DNA of 64,000 bases from Colocasia esculenta (Eukaryota; Streptophyta; Magnoliopsida; Alismatales; Araceae). The position numbers and the translations under genes were made by a program. Positions 46,861 through 58,210 of this stretch are shown piece by piece. Positions within the stretch are counted from its first letter, which is position 1; the number at the start of each line of letters is the position of its first letter. The stretch lies in NCBI GenBank assembly GCA_014218235.1, contig CM024766.1, positions 72,529,207 through 72,593,206 on the forward strand, given 5' to 3'. The notes below the pieces were generated by a model that did no database searches, was not told where the DNA came from, and was given only the letters and a program-made list of their open reading frames with translations.

Positions 46861-48520
46861 AATTTAAATGACAGTAATTATATATTCCAATCTACACAGG
46901 AAAGTGCAGAAGCAAAGCTAACTAACTAGCAATGGTATGGAAGGGACACCACGGTCGGAAACTCCGTACAACCTGCACGTTGTGACCACCACACGACTAG
47001 TAACACAGACAAAGTGAACCCTGCCTGGACAAGAGACACTAGCTATGGAAACCGCTACCACTAGTCAACCGGTCAGGTGCGTCCACTGACGTCTTATTCT
47101 TGACCCAGGTCCAAACCTCCACGTCTCGTCTGAGTGGAGGTAGGAGCACAAAGTACACAACAGTAACCGCCGTAGTTTGGCCGGACTACGGTCCCACGCC
47201 TGGCCTCTCTAGGTGGTTTCGATGCCACAAAGAGCGAGGCAGTGAGAAAAAGGACTGGCTGGCCTGCACCGTGTAGAACTCCGACCATCCTCGGTGTCCC
47301 AGACCAACCAAGAGAGCTCTGCAAACGACTCGACGCCGCCGTACTAACCACTATTTTCCCCTCAACTCTAGAGTCCGTGACTCGAGTACGCTCGTCGCCC
47401 CCAACGCTCCCTTTAAGGCGCACGAACATACCTGTCTCTTGTGCTGTCACGACACTACAGGCTATCGTGACATTGTCGCGATGCCATAGGCTGTTGCGAC
47501 CATGTCGCAACGCCTTAGAGCATTGTGATGATGTCGCAACGGCCGCGGCAGTCGTGACATCATCGCGACCTCTATATTGGTCGCGATCTCAGCCGAGGGG
47601 CGTCCCGATACAGTCCTCCTAAGGACTGTCTCAAAATCGTACAAACACATCCATAAGGGGGAGGGGAGCATGGGAAACATGTAGGAAAGCATATAAAACA
47701 ACCAAACCACCCACAAACCCCACAAAACATGGATTACAAGGATATCTACGCTCGAGGGAAACCTCACTCACCACGAGCATGATCCTCACACCCCACGACC
47801 CCAAACCACAGAGAAATAAGCTCTCAAGGGGAAGGGAGCATGCTAGAAAGAGAGGAGAACAAGGGGTCCCTACCTCAATGAGTAGAGCCGACCCGTTGGG
47901 GCCTTCACGCTGGAATGACCACCTCCTCCTCGCTCCAAGCACCATGAGCACCTCCTCACAACGAGCACCCAAGAACAATACAAGAATTTCTGGATAAGAA
48001 GAGGGCTCGGAGGGGAGGAAGAAGAAAGAAGAAGACGAATGGAAGGGGAAGAAGAAAGGGGGTCGCCTGCCTTGGTTTTGAACCGACGACCCCCGAGACA
48101 CGACGGGTCGAGCCAGTGCGATAGAAAGCATGTCACAACAGCAAGCATGTCGCAACGCCCCCGGGCATCGCGACCGCCGAACCCTCCACGACACCCAAAG
48201 GTAGTCAAACCTCAAAGATCGGGAAATCAGAACGCGACGGATTGTCAGGTCGCGTCAACATTGTACGCACCTGACACCCGACAAGGCCATTTTCATAGAA
48301 AGGACAGCGATCAGAACGGTCAGAAAAGCAGTCGCGATGCCTCCAGACACCGCGACAATAACGCGACATCCACCCCCGTTGCGACCATGTCACAATGGCC
48401 AGGTGTGCCGCGACCAAAACCTTGTCGCGACGGGCTCCTCTGGCGCGACCATGTCGCGACCAGGGTGTTCGTCGCGACCCTGAGGATAGGGCCAAGGGCC
48501 CAAGAGGGCCAGGTCTTACA
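46368..48520 (-). repeat. Gypsy-4 5' LTR
   Basis: It starts TGTAACGACCCTGAG, ends aggtcttaca and matches the 3' LTR, with small indels, including differences in the number of GTCGCGAC words near 47440-47580 and 48110-48470. It has an AT run at 46823-46857. A 194-codon minus-strand frame at 47631-48215 corresponds to no intact frame in the 3' LTR and is not called. Confidence 0.92.
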
Positions 48521-48525
48521 TGCCC

Positions 48526-49290
48526 TTTCTTTCTGATTTTGAGAAATTTTCTAAATTGTCTGGTCAGTATGACCATATCATCATTATCACTTTTACTGGA
48601 TGTTTCATTTTCATCTTCTTTAACTTCATTTTTAGAACTGGATGAGGCTTTACCTGAAGCATTCAATGTAATTGATTTTTTTTGAATGACCTTAGATCCT
48701 TTTCTTTTTAGATTAATCTCATAGGTCATTAAAGAGCCTATCAACTCATCTAATTGCATTGTTGACAAGTCTTTAGAATCTTCAATGACAGTGGCCTTAG
48801 TGTGCCATATAGATGGAAGAGACCAAAGTATCTTCCTCACTAAGTCACTTTCACTGTATTCCTTCTTAAGGCTTTTCAAACCATTAATGATTATCATGAA
48901 TCAAGAAAACATATCTGAGATAGTTTCTTCATTTTTCATTTTAAACATTTCATATTCTGAAACTAGCATACTAGCTTTGGTTTCTCTTATCTCAGACGTA
49001 CCTTCATATATCAGTTCCAGTTTGTCCCACATCTTCTTTGCAAATGAACATGTGGGCACTCTTGAATATTCCTTTGGATGCACAACACACTGCATCATAT
49101 TCATGGCACTCAAATTCAGAGTTTCCCTTCGAATCTGCTCCCTTGTCCAAGTATCCTCATCAGTAGGCAGCTTATAGGGACCTTTTCTCACAATCTTCCA
49201 AAGCTTATAGTCTTTTACTCTCAGAAACACTTGCATACGATTTTTCCAGTAAGTATAATCAGTTCCATCGAAGAATGGAGGCCTGAACAC
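48526..49290 (-). pseudogene. gag: Copia-1 gag, N-terminal part
   Basis: The start region MFRPPFFDGTDYTYWKNRMQ, then WTREQIRRETLNLSAMNMMQ and SFAKKMWDKLELIYEG, is the typical copia gag core (UBN2/DUF4219-like). The second half (SESDLVRKILWSLPSIWHTK, MQLDELIGSLMTYEINLKRK) continues to the Gypsy-4 site. A stop at about 48899 divides it. The sequence beyond 48520 is Gypsy-4, and gag resumes at 35461. Confidence 0.9.
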
Positions 49291-49388
49291 TTAGTGTCCT
49301 TCAGCTAAAAATCCCTTACTAGTATTCATCATGCAAAATCTCTCCTGATAGTTAGATCAAGCAATTAAACTGAAAAATCGGAGAAACC

Positions 49389-49403
49389 CTCTCTAATACC
49401 AAT
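49389..49403 (-). promoter_or_regulatory. Copia-1 primer binding site
   Basis: The complement reads ATTGGTATTAGAGAG, close to the initiator Met tRNA type site TTGGTATCAGAGC, directly next to the 5' LTR end at 49404. Confidence 0.8.
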
Positions 49404-50879
49404 TGACAAGAATGCGAAATTACTCTAAAGGGAATCTAGAAGAGGGGGGGGAGGGAGAATAAATTACCTCAAATTTAAAATTAATTAGTACTCAAATTTG
49501 AAATTAAGATGGATATGAAGAACTAGTGTGAATAGAGATAGAGATTAAATCTAGTTGTGTGTGCAGAATGTGAATTCAAGATTGATAAGTGATGGAAGTG
49601 AAGACAATCAATCGTGCCTATCAAACATCTAGCATTTGAGCAAAACAAACCACATGATATGAAGATTTAAGGTGGTTTGGATTACACAACTTGTGTATCC
49701 TATATCCACCATCCATACACACACACATCAAACTGCTTATCAGCAACTTCAACACGTACAATTACACACACACACACGATCTGAGATGTTCAAAGTCTCA
49801 TATCAGATCACACAAATGAGAATTGAGCACAAGGATTGCTCAATTCACCAGCACACGCTCTGAATTGATGAAATGAAGTGCAAAGAAAGAAATCAGAGCT
49901 TAGAAAGAACAGATGAGAGAATCAAATTCTCTAGGTTTTGCATCCAGATCTTCTTCTGACTTCAGATTGCAGATGAACTGGTGTAAATGCTTGAGCTCTG
50001 ATGACGAATTTGCCTCATTTTGATCTCCTAACAAGAATCTTCTGGTTGTTGGTCCTTGGAGCTTTAGTAGAGCACTGGGGAGCCTTCCTCTTGTTGCTTC
50101 TAGACCTTGAAAAGATTGTGGTGTCTCCTTAGTCCGAAAAGGAGGAAAAGGAGTTTATATAGGTGTGTCCCCATCTCACACGTACATTGGGATTCATGTG
50201 TACGAGAATAGGACGCCCTAATAAAGAGCACATGCGTCTCACGTGTTGGTGCTGGGACGACAGTTGTGAACAGACGCAAGAAGGTTGTCGATATCTACTG
50301 TCGCAAATCCTCTATCCAGAACTGAATCCTTGATTGTTTAGCTGGGCTGTCGACTGACACATCCTGGTTGGCGACAGCTATTGCTCGACTTGATTTTTCC
50401 AGAAGCTTGTTGATGAGGGCTATCACTAGTTGTTGACAGACACATCCTGGTTGTTGACAGCTACTGCTTAACTTGATTTTCTAGAAGCTTGCTGTTGTGT
50501 GTTGCTTTTAGTTGTCGACAGACAAGTCTGTGGTTGTCGACAACTACTGTGGAACTTCTTGAATCTCATCAACTTCCGATAGAGCTTGGTATTTGTGTTT
50601 TCCCTTGAGTCATGTATTTTCCTACAAGAAAGTATCATCAACTTAGATATCATTAACAAAAGTTTATGAGTCAAAGTGAAATATTCTTTACAAGATAAGG
50701 GCCATGACTTCATGTCCACGGTTGTGTGTTGACATGTGAGTCACAAGTGTCGACACATCAGTTCAATCATGTAAGCTTCTTGTGTTCTTCATCATGATAC
50801 ATCATCATCAAGTCACACATGATGTATGTCATCATAAAAACATTTTGAAACAATGTATGTGCACACAATTAACTCAACA
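49404..50879 (-). repeat. Copia-1 5' LTR
   Basis: This LTR of 1476 bp is uninterrupted. It begins TGACAAGAATGCG and ends TTAACTCAACA, with a CAACA duplication after it. It served to place the two solo LTRs in the 3' copy. TGTCGACA palindromes lie at 50513 and 50535. No gene is seen. Confidence 0.92.
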
Positions 50880-51955
50880 CAACACACAAGTTGATGTCCA
50901 ACTGTCGTCTTTCCCTTAGTTGGGCGTACAACTCAAACAAAGTAGTGAGGGTGTTCAAAAGGATGACACAGACCTTGACAGTACACATTGTACTGGGACA
51001 AACCCCAAGCACAACGTGCCTAGCTCACAAGAACCTCAGGTACCTAACTCGAGAGGTAACCAAGGAAGGCGTCGTACTACCCAACTCGCCACGTACGCAC
51101 AAACCAAGCAAACACGACATTCATAAACTCAACACGTACCAATGCACCGCTTAACACTTTAAAATACATAAAATAACAGCCACAACAGTCACATAACCTG
51201 ACATAAGTACCCTCAGGAGCAAAGATAGAGGGTCAGGTGACTACTTTTAAAACGTGACGTACACAGACGACACTATTTAAAAGACAAATCGCAACGGAAC
51301 ATATCGTCGCCTTCAAAAGCTGAATTGTGGTGGAGCATGTCGTCGCATTCAAAACGCGACGATTGGGTCCGTTGCCTCCTCAGCCGAAGTCTCCCAACCA
51401 GACCATCCTCTTCAAAAAAACCCATAAAAAACCACATTTTCTAGTCATAAAACTTGAACACATGCATTCCCACAGCAACTCAAGCAAGCATGCTATAGGT
51501 GATTTGCAATTCCATGAACTGAATACTTTTAAACCAATCCATGCATCCAAAAACGAGGAGAATTCTTCTACCAACATGACGAACGCGAAGAATAGTGTTG
51601 CCCTGGCATTTCCCATGATCCGAACAACCACCTCGCGATGGAACCATGTTGAACTGCAAGCCACGAACTCCGAATCACTCGAAAACCCTACAACAACCTC
51701 TCCCCAGCCGAACAGTGTTTCCTACACTATTTGGCCAAGGTTCAACCAAAACAACACAACAATCAAAATCGCAACGTAGCAGGTCATCGCGTCAAAACAT
51801 GACGACCCCCGTTGTTGCAATTAAACCTCGACGTTCCTGCATCCACCACGCAGTGCGTATGCAGCCGCGCCCTATAGAAAAGTGGCGATGAGAATGCGAC
51901 GTAGCAGGTGGTCGCATTTCCAAAATGTGACACTGTACTCCATCGCATTCTCACA
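50880..51955 (-). repeat. Gypsy-2 5' LTR, right part, truncated
   Basis: After the CAACA duplication it is collinear with the Gypsy-3 LTR from about 59980 (caactgtcgtctttccctta, gacacagacctt, gtgcctagctcaca). It contains GCGACG / GTCGC words at 51280-51370 and 51770-51950. Alignment with Gypsy-3 fades near 51955, before the expected LTR terminus, so the last 100-140 bases are missing. Confidence 0.75.
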
Positions 51956-51959
51956 ACTT

Positions 51960-52815
51960 CTTTTTCTGAAAGTTGAAGTTTGTTTAGCATGACATCCAAC
52001 CCATTTTTCATCTTATTCTTTTCATTGTCAAATTGAGCAATTTATTTTTCCAAATCAACAATTATATTACTTAAATTGCTACAATCATTAGTTAATGGTT
52101 TATCATGCAACATGCATTCAATCTTCTTTTTCAGATGATGGTTTTCTTCAAGAAGTTATTTGCATTTCTCATTGATTTTAGAATCTTGAGCCATATTAGA
52201 AACTTGATCTTTCAATTGACCTTTCTCTTGAGCAAGTTTTTCAATATGTTTTTCTAACTTTTCTTACTTATTTCTCAATGTAAATATTTCAGTTTCTAAT
52301 GACTTATAATCCTCATTAAGCGCATCAATTTCAATTTGATTTTCTTTATTTTTAGACTTCAATTTTTCATTTTATTCATGATAATTTTTTAAAGTCTTTT
52401 CAAAATCTTTATTTCTAGTGTTCAACTTTTCATTATGATTTTTTACCTTCTCACAGAATTCAACCAAATCATCATATGACATACCTTCATCTAAATCAGA
52501 ATCAAAATTTGAGTACATAAATGGGTTTGGAATTGGTTTACCTGACCTTGTAGACCCATTTGATCTCTTAGGTTCTGAAGATGATGAAGAATGCTTTGAA
52601 CTCATTGAATGTGCTGTGAGAGCTAACATATTTTGGATTGTCAATTTTCTTGAATCATTGGAGTTCTTCTGTGCCATTGAGCATTTGTGAATTCCCTTTG
52701 CTCCTTTTCTATGCGAATCCTCTGATGAATTATGCAATTTAATAGATGACAGTGAGCTTGGGGATTTCTCTAAAATTATAGTAGGAAATTCATGCAAGTT
52801 AAAGAGAATTGACAT
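51960..52815 (-). pseudogene. Copia-2a gag-like coiled-coil ORF
   Basis: From the ATG at 52815 about 147 codons are open: a Ser-rich part (MSSKHSSSSSEPKRSNGS), an acidic part (FDSDLDEGMSYDDLVEFCEK) and then a Lys/Glu/Leu-rich stretch that continues leftward in the same frame through several stops to about 51960 (KLEKHIEKLAQEKGQLKDQV and similar). The heptad-like spacing of Leu and Ile suggests a coiled coil of about 200 residues. This resembles Sirevirus gag tails, but no copia gag core or zinc knuckle is seen before it, so the product is uncertain. Confidence 0.55.
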
Positions 52816-53017
52816 TTTAACAGATTAATACAAAACCCTATTAGATCGAAAACAGTGATCAGATCAACCAGTGAGCACACAATTGGTGATCAATTCAATC
52901 AATCAAATAGTTCAAGCAGATTAGATGATGTTTTAAAAGATCAAGTTAGAGATCCAAATGCTTAAAATATCCAAATATCAAATCTGTCAAATCACAACCG
53001 ATGAACAGAGCACCAGA

Positions 53018-53030
53018 CTCTGATACCAAT
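53018..53030 (-). promoter_or_regulatory. Copia-2a primer binding site
   Basis: The complement reads ATTGGTATCAGAG, directly beside the LTR end TGTAGGATCG. Confidence 0.85.
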
Positions 53031-55165
53031 TGTAGGATCGAATATATGACAAAATTTAGGAGGGGGTTGAATAGATTTGCAGCGGAAACTTAAGTAATTA
53101 AAAAATTACGTTGAAAAACAAATTCTATCCAATTCAAACCCCACAGATCTGATACACTATTTGTATTTAAAATGTGTGAAACATTTTATCAAGAAGTGTA
53201 AATGCCAAGCAAGTGAATAATGTGTGTGAACAAATTAACAAGTAGTGTGTAAACAAAATTCCTATGCAATCATATAGCACAGCAAGATCAAACCATAGTA
53301 CATAAGGGATTTTTAAGGTGGTTCAGAAAATACAAATTGTGTCTCCTACGTCCACCTCCCACGACAGAGGAACACTACTCAAACCCGAGTACACACTGTT
53401 GAGTACGACGACTCAACACCACAACACCTTGTAAGCACGACGACTCACAAGAACAACATGGAGATAGGCATGATGACCTACTCCAAAACCCACGTGAGCA
53501 CGATGACTCACAAGCACCTGAGCACAACGACTCAAAATCTATAAGCACGGCGGCTTAGAAAACATGAGCACAACGGCTCAAAAACTTGAGCACACAGTGC
53601 TCAACCCTTTGTAACACGATGGATCCAGAGTAACCTACTAGAACAAGTTCAATTGGAGAGTAGATCCTCTAGGGCAATCTATCCGAATACAATTGTGAAG
53701 ATAAAATAGAAACAACTAGGTGATCTGTGTAGAACTCTTTACATAGATCACACACATTGAATAGTTCTAAAAACATAAAATAGAAAGAAGGTAGAAATCT
53801 TCTCTTCAGTTTTGGATCTGATCTTCATGATCTCAGATCCAATCTCCTGCTTCCTCTTCTTCTACTCAGCTTTGCATATGTTTCCCTTCTTCTTCTTCCT
53901 TCACTTCTGCTGCTCTTCTTCTTCTTCTTCTTCCCTTCCTGGTGGCGCAACTCTTCTTCTCTTTCTGGGCTCTTCCTTTTCTCGCCTCTTTCCACACCAC
54001 CTTTCCAGATGGGATAAGGGCATATTTATAGCCCTAATCATGTGACCATGTAGCTGGGAGTGCGTGAGCACACACTTTAGGGTTGTCTGTATACCCTTTA
54101 AGTCGACATGTGCTCCATCTAGCCTACACACATAAAATCTGAAATTAGTAGAGCATTTATGAAATGTCATTTAATGAAGCAATTTAACTTCTTCAAAATG
54201 TATGGCACAAATGTATCCCAAACATTTAATAAAGACATGTGTCATATTGCCATTGAGTAATAGATGATGAAATTAACAAGTTAAAATAATATAGAACTTC
54301 GAATGTCAACTAATAGACAAAAACAGTCGAAGTGAGCACTTCGACTGACAGTGACTAAAATGTGACATCCGAAGTCATAGATCTTCAACTGGAAAAGAGT
54401 ATAACAGGAATATTTGAAGTGCCATTGCTTTGACTGACTAAGTGTGAATGTGAACATCCGAAGTCACAGTGACAAATTTGTGTTGATCAGTCGAAGTGAC
54501 TTCATCATATCCAAAGCTTAGCTTCGTATATGATGAAGTTCCACTTCGTCATGTCCGTAACTAATAGACAAGAATAGTCAAAGTGAGCACTTCGACTGAC
54601 AGTGACTAAAACATGACATCCGAAGTCACAAAGCTTCAACTAGCAAAGAGTATAACATGAATATCTGAAGTCACAATGTTAAATTTGCCTTGACCAGTCG
54701 AAGTGACTTCATCATATTCGAAGCTTAGCTTCGTATATGATGAAGTTCTACTTTGACTGACAAAGGAAAAAAGTGTACATCTGATTGACTGTGCTTTGGC
54801 TGACTACGACCAAAACGTGTTCAATCGAAGTCCCAGTCGAATCCTGACTTCAGCTGACTGTGACCAAAACATGATCGGTCGAAGTCCCAGTCGAATCCTG
54901 GCTTCAGCTGACTACAACCAAAATGTGACATCCGAAGTCACAGTTTCGGCTGTTCAAGACCAAATATGAACATCTAATGTTCATTTAAGCAAGTTTTCAA
55001 TGTGGCCAGTCTGTCTATGATTTGAAAACATTAATTAAACAATATGCAACATGAAAGCACCTAAGTTCATCACAAAACAATGATATTATGATATTAACAA
55101 GATGAACAATGACTATGTCATCATCAAAACAAATCTAAACATTCATTATCAAAATAATGTTTATG
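53031..55165 (-). repeat. Copia-2a 5' LTR, end truncated
   Basis: It starts TGTAGGATCGAATATATG. Its right end is homologous to 58010-58100 of the Copia-2b LTR (tcatcatcaaaac-like blocks) but breaks off before the conserved aactcaaca end. It contains short repeats with gcacgacgactca words (53380-53640) and a GAAGTCA / TTCGACTGAC array at 54300-54960 with two copies of a 57-bp imperfect palindrome (54492-54548 and 54699-54755). A Leu/Phe-rich frame at 53812 is not called. Confidence 0.8.
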
Positions 55166-55490
55166 GTGGTCAATAGACATGGCATGTTCATAGTGAGACA
55201 ATCTAGGCTGGTTGGAACATGCTGTAGAGGTATAGCATGGTCCCTAAGGTTGTTCAAATCTTAATTGTACAACTAGCTCGACGTCCTAGAGGATTTTTAG
55301 GCTCACAGAGACTTATAGAGGCCTTGATGAGAGAGTTCTAGTCCGATAGGAGGAATGCTTAACAGGGTATCACATCCCGACATTTATAAAATACCGAATC
55401 ATGAAGGGACATGAAATAAAGAAAATTTTAAATTCACCAATGAGAAAGTTGCTAATAGTAATTAATTTTTCCAAAGCTAGTACATCTACA
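55166..55490. repeat. Fragment of a gypsy-type LTR
   Basis: gtacaactagctcgacgtcc and the following bases (55267-55370) match the LTR core of Gypsy-1, Gypsy-T and the solo LTRs in minus orientation, at lower similarity. Ends and parent element cannot be set. No gene is seen. Confidence 0.5.
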
Positions 55491-55919
55491 TGTTGAAGAG
55501 TTGCAGAAATTAAACTACGAATGTGAATCTAGAAGGGGGGAGGGTTGAATAGATTCACCCCTTCTAAATTACTAATCAATTCCTTAAAACAATACTCAAA
55601 TGCACAGAACAAGGTGCACAACAAGTCTGTGTGTCCAAACTTAAGATCTGGGAGGATTACTGTATGATTGACCAGATCTAAGTCAAACGGGACTATAGGA
55701 CTTCGAACACCAACCAGTGAGTGTGTGTGATGTGTTACTAATCAAATAGACATGAATTACACAAGAAACTCAAAAGTGTGCCTAGCATGCACCTAGTGAA
55801 TAATCAGATCAAACCATAGTGTAAATAGATTTAAGGTGGTTCAGATGACTTCACAGTGATCCTCCATCCACCAACACACACAAATACAAATTCCCTTCAC
55901 TTTGAAGTAAAAAGGGTAC

Positions 55920-55954
<35 letters not shown>

Positions 55955-56123
55955 GAGATCTGATCAGTAGAACCTGATAGATCAAGTTCAACACACACAC
56001 AGGAATCAAATTTCGAAGAACAAGAAAAAGAAGTGGGGATCCTGGGAATTTGAGTTCAAGAATCAAGGAGCTGGATCTCCTTAGCCTGGGAATGATGCTT
56101 GGAGCTTGAATCCATAAAAGAAT
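55491..56123 (-). repeat. Partial copia-type LTR interrupted by Copia-2b
   Basis: TGTTGAAGAGTTGCAG, then aatctagaaggggggagggt and tgaatag, parallel the left end of the Copia-1 LTR. It holds a CA dinucleotide run at about 55921-55950 and stops where the Copia-2b LTR begins. The remainder would lie beyond the right edge of the window. Confidence 0.6.
55921..55950. repeat. (CA)n microsatellite, about 15 units
   Basis: This is a pure AC/CA dinucleotide run inside the partial copia LTR. Confidence 0.95.
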
Positions 56124-58122
56124 TGTAGGATCGAATGAGCAGGGTGAAAAGATCTAGAAGGAGGGGTTGAATAGATCTATCCCCAACACAACGAAAGCTT
56201 AAGCAATTTAAAGAAATTACTTTAGATTATAACTCAATTCAATGATAACTATACTGATTTGATGTGGGTGTGTATATTTGATGTGTGAGACAATCAGACA
56301 AACAGTGTGTGATCGAAATCCCTATGTATACATCTAATGAAGAGACAATCAATAAACCACTACACATGAGATTTTTAGGTGGTTCGGAAATCACAAGGTG
56401 ATTCCTACATCCATCCCTTACACAGTGAGGCACACGCTACTCAATGAAATTGAGTACAACACTCACAAGAGCTTTACGGCTCAAAAACCACACACACTTA
56501 GAGCACGACGGCTCAGTCCACACACTTGAGCAAAAACACTCAAAGAACACCCATACTGAGACACACTCTCTGATAGAGATTAATTTGCATAGAACACTTG
56601 TGCAAATCAATGAACACTTAGAAAATACACACATAAACCAATAACCTTTGCTGGTGATCTCCTATGTTAGAGAACAACTGAACATCGATAAAGCTTGGTG
56701 AACGTGATGTCTTTCCTCTGAGGCTGAATCTCTAGATCAGGAAGAAGATCGACGAATTGCTTCGATCTGGTAGCTTTTCTCTTCTTCCTCTACTTCCTCT
56801 CTTCCTGGCGGTGCAATGCTGCTCCTCTCTCTTCCTGGCGGTGCAATACTGCTCCTCTCTCTGAGCACTCCCTTTTTCCTGCTTCTTTCTGCGCTTTACT
56901 TTTTGGCCGCCGCTCCTTTTTTTAGCCACACACCTTTCACAAAAGACAAGGGCCTATTTATAGCCAGATGCCCAAATCCTCATACCTAGGGTTACGTGTA
57001 CCCCAAACCTTTATGTGAGACATGTGCCAGTGACATGATGTCCCGCACAGATAGCATCATAAGGCATTTAGGATAAAAGACAGTCATATACTTTAATTTT
57101 CAACCAATCAATGTTAAAACATGAAGAAATCAATGTTTGACAAAGCAATCGATGTTTAGATTGGTCAACAATCAATGTTTAATCGACTATCAAATTATAA
57201 CATGATTATACGAAGTCTCAGCACTTCAACTAACCAAGTGTAAATCGTGACATCTGAAGTCAAGGTGCTTCGGATGGCAGAGATACAATGTGAATATATG
57301 AAGTTCCATAGCTTCAACTAGCAAGGTTTAAATGTGAACATCCGAAGTCACAGAGCTTCAAATGATAGCGATGAAAATAGAAATATACAAAGGTCATGGC
57401 TTCGACTGACCAAGTGTAAAAGTGAACGTCCGAAGTCATAATGTCAAAATGGTCTTCATCGGTCGAAGTGACTTTGTCATATCCAAAGCTTAGCTTTGTA
57501 TATGACGAAGTTCCACTTTGTCATATCCAAAGTCAGCTTCGTGTATGACGAAGTTACACTTTGTCTGACAAAGAGCAATTGAGTACATCCGAAGTCAGTG
57601 TTGAATTTAGTCTTAATCAGTCAAAGTGGCTTCATCATATCCGAAGTCAAGCTTCATATATGATAAGTTCTACTTCGACTGATAAAGAATAAATTTGAAC
57701 ATCCGAAGGCATAGAGATAAAATAGTCATGATCAGTCGAAGTGACTTTGTCATATCCGAAGCTTAGCTTCGTAAATGATGAAGTTCTACTTCATCATATC
57801 CAAAGTCAGTTTCTTATATGAAGATGTTATGCTTCGACTGACTGCGACCAAAATTGTACATCTGATGTTTGTGCTTCAGCTAACTACGACCAAAAGTGAA
57901 CATGCGATGTTCATTTAAGCATGATTTCAAAGAGGCCAGTTAATTTATGAGCTATAAACATGAATCAAATGAATTGCAGCATAAAAGCACTTAAGTTTAT
58001 CAACAAACCAATGGCATTATGATGACAAAAAAATGAGCCATGATTATGTCAGCATCAAAACATATCAAATCAATCATCATCAAAACAGTAATTATGGTTA
58101 TTCAAATAACCATAACTCAACA
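56124..58122 (-). repeat. Copia-2b 3' LTR
   Basis: It starts TGTAGGATCGAATGAG and ends ataactcaaca, 1999 bp. It carries a GAAGTC / CTTCGACT array at 57200-57900 with three copies of the 57-bp palindrome (57464-57520, 57622-57677, 57737-57792) and a partial fourth at 57521-57575. No gene is seen. Confidence 0.85.
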
Positions 58123-58210
58123 TTCTCCCCCTTTTTGATGATGACAAAATATTCTCAAGTAATCTCAACAGCTAAAAGTTCTCCCCCTTTTTGACAACAA
58201 CAAAAAGAGA
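58123..58210 (-). promoter_or_regulatory. Copia-2b doubled polypurine tract
   Basis: ttctccccctttttgatg beside the LTR and gttctccccctttttgac about 50 bases further in are two near-identical pyrimidine runs, purine tracts on the minus strand. The layout equals that of Copia-1 at 27734-27790. Confidence 0.78.

Larger units (their letters stand above)
35467..48520 (-). mobile_element. Gypsy-4: chromodomain Ty3/gypsy element
   Basis: Two LTRs (35467-37701 and 46368-48520) enclose a primer site, gag, protease, reverse transcriptase, RNase H, integrase and a chromodomain, all on the minus strand. Perfect 5-bp duplications TGCCC (35462-35466 and 48521-48525) flank it, and joining the flanks restores the gag reading of Copia-1. 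Solo LTR A is inserted between the gag core and its zinc knuckle. The element has many stops. Confidence 0.92.
20343..50879 (-). mobile_element. Copia-1: Sirevirus-like Ty1/copia element with an extra ORF
   Basis: The terminal sequences TGAAGAGTATGCGG (20343) and ...TTAACTCAACA (50879) are flanked by perfect 5-bp duplications CAACA (20338-20342 and 50880-50884). The 5' LTR is 49404-50879 and the 3' LTR is 20343-27733 with two solo LTRs inside. The order read leftward, gag, protease, integrase, reverse transcriptase, RNase H, is Ty1/copia. An extra ORF lies between RNase H and the 3' LTR, gag has a coiled-coil tail and the polypurine tract is doubled: traits reported for Sireviruses. Gypsy-4 splits gag. 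Without nested insertions the element would be about 11 kb. Confidence 0.9.
16424..51955 (-). mobile_element. Gypsy-2: Ty3/gypsy element carrying three later insertions
   Basis: Its pieces are pol (16424-18075), gag (18076-19278), a primer site (19417-19430) and a 5' LTR in two parts (19431-20342 and 50880-about 51955). The rest of pol and the 3' LTR lie left of Gypsy-1, outside the window. It is closely related to Gypsy-3 in pol and LTR, which allowed its interruptions to be placed: Gypsy-1 in RNase H-proximal pol, a SINE in reverse transcriptase, and Copia-1 in the 5' LTR. The right end lacks roughly the last 100-140 bases of the LTR as seen in Gypsy-3, so the junction near 51955 is a truncation and its exact base is uncertain. 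Confidence 0.8.
51956..55165 (-). mobile_element. Copia-2a: 5' end of a Sirevirus-like element
   Basis: A primer site at about 53018-53030 and an LTR start TGTAGGATCG at 53031 show a minus-strand element whose interior lies to the left and 5' LTR to the right. The interior visible here is a coiled-coil ORF; everything further left was presumably separated by the Gypsy-2 insertion or lost. The LTR resembles that of Copia-2b at 56124-58122 but is cut at about 55165. Confidence 0.75.

Noticed and set aside
47631..48215. Minus-strand frame of 194 codons in the Gypsy-4 5' LTR
   Set aside because: It is low-complexity, has no domain, and is not open in the sister LTR.
53380..53640. Repeated gcacgacgactcaca words as a CRISPR-like or minisatellite array
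   Set aside because: Units are irregular in length and spacing and have no constant repeat; they are part of a copia LTR.
53812..54045. Plus-strand hydrophobic frame that looks like a small membrane protein
   Set aside because: It is a CT-rich stretch of the Copia-2a LTR, with the equivalent in Copia-2b (56750-56900) not open.
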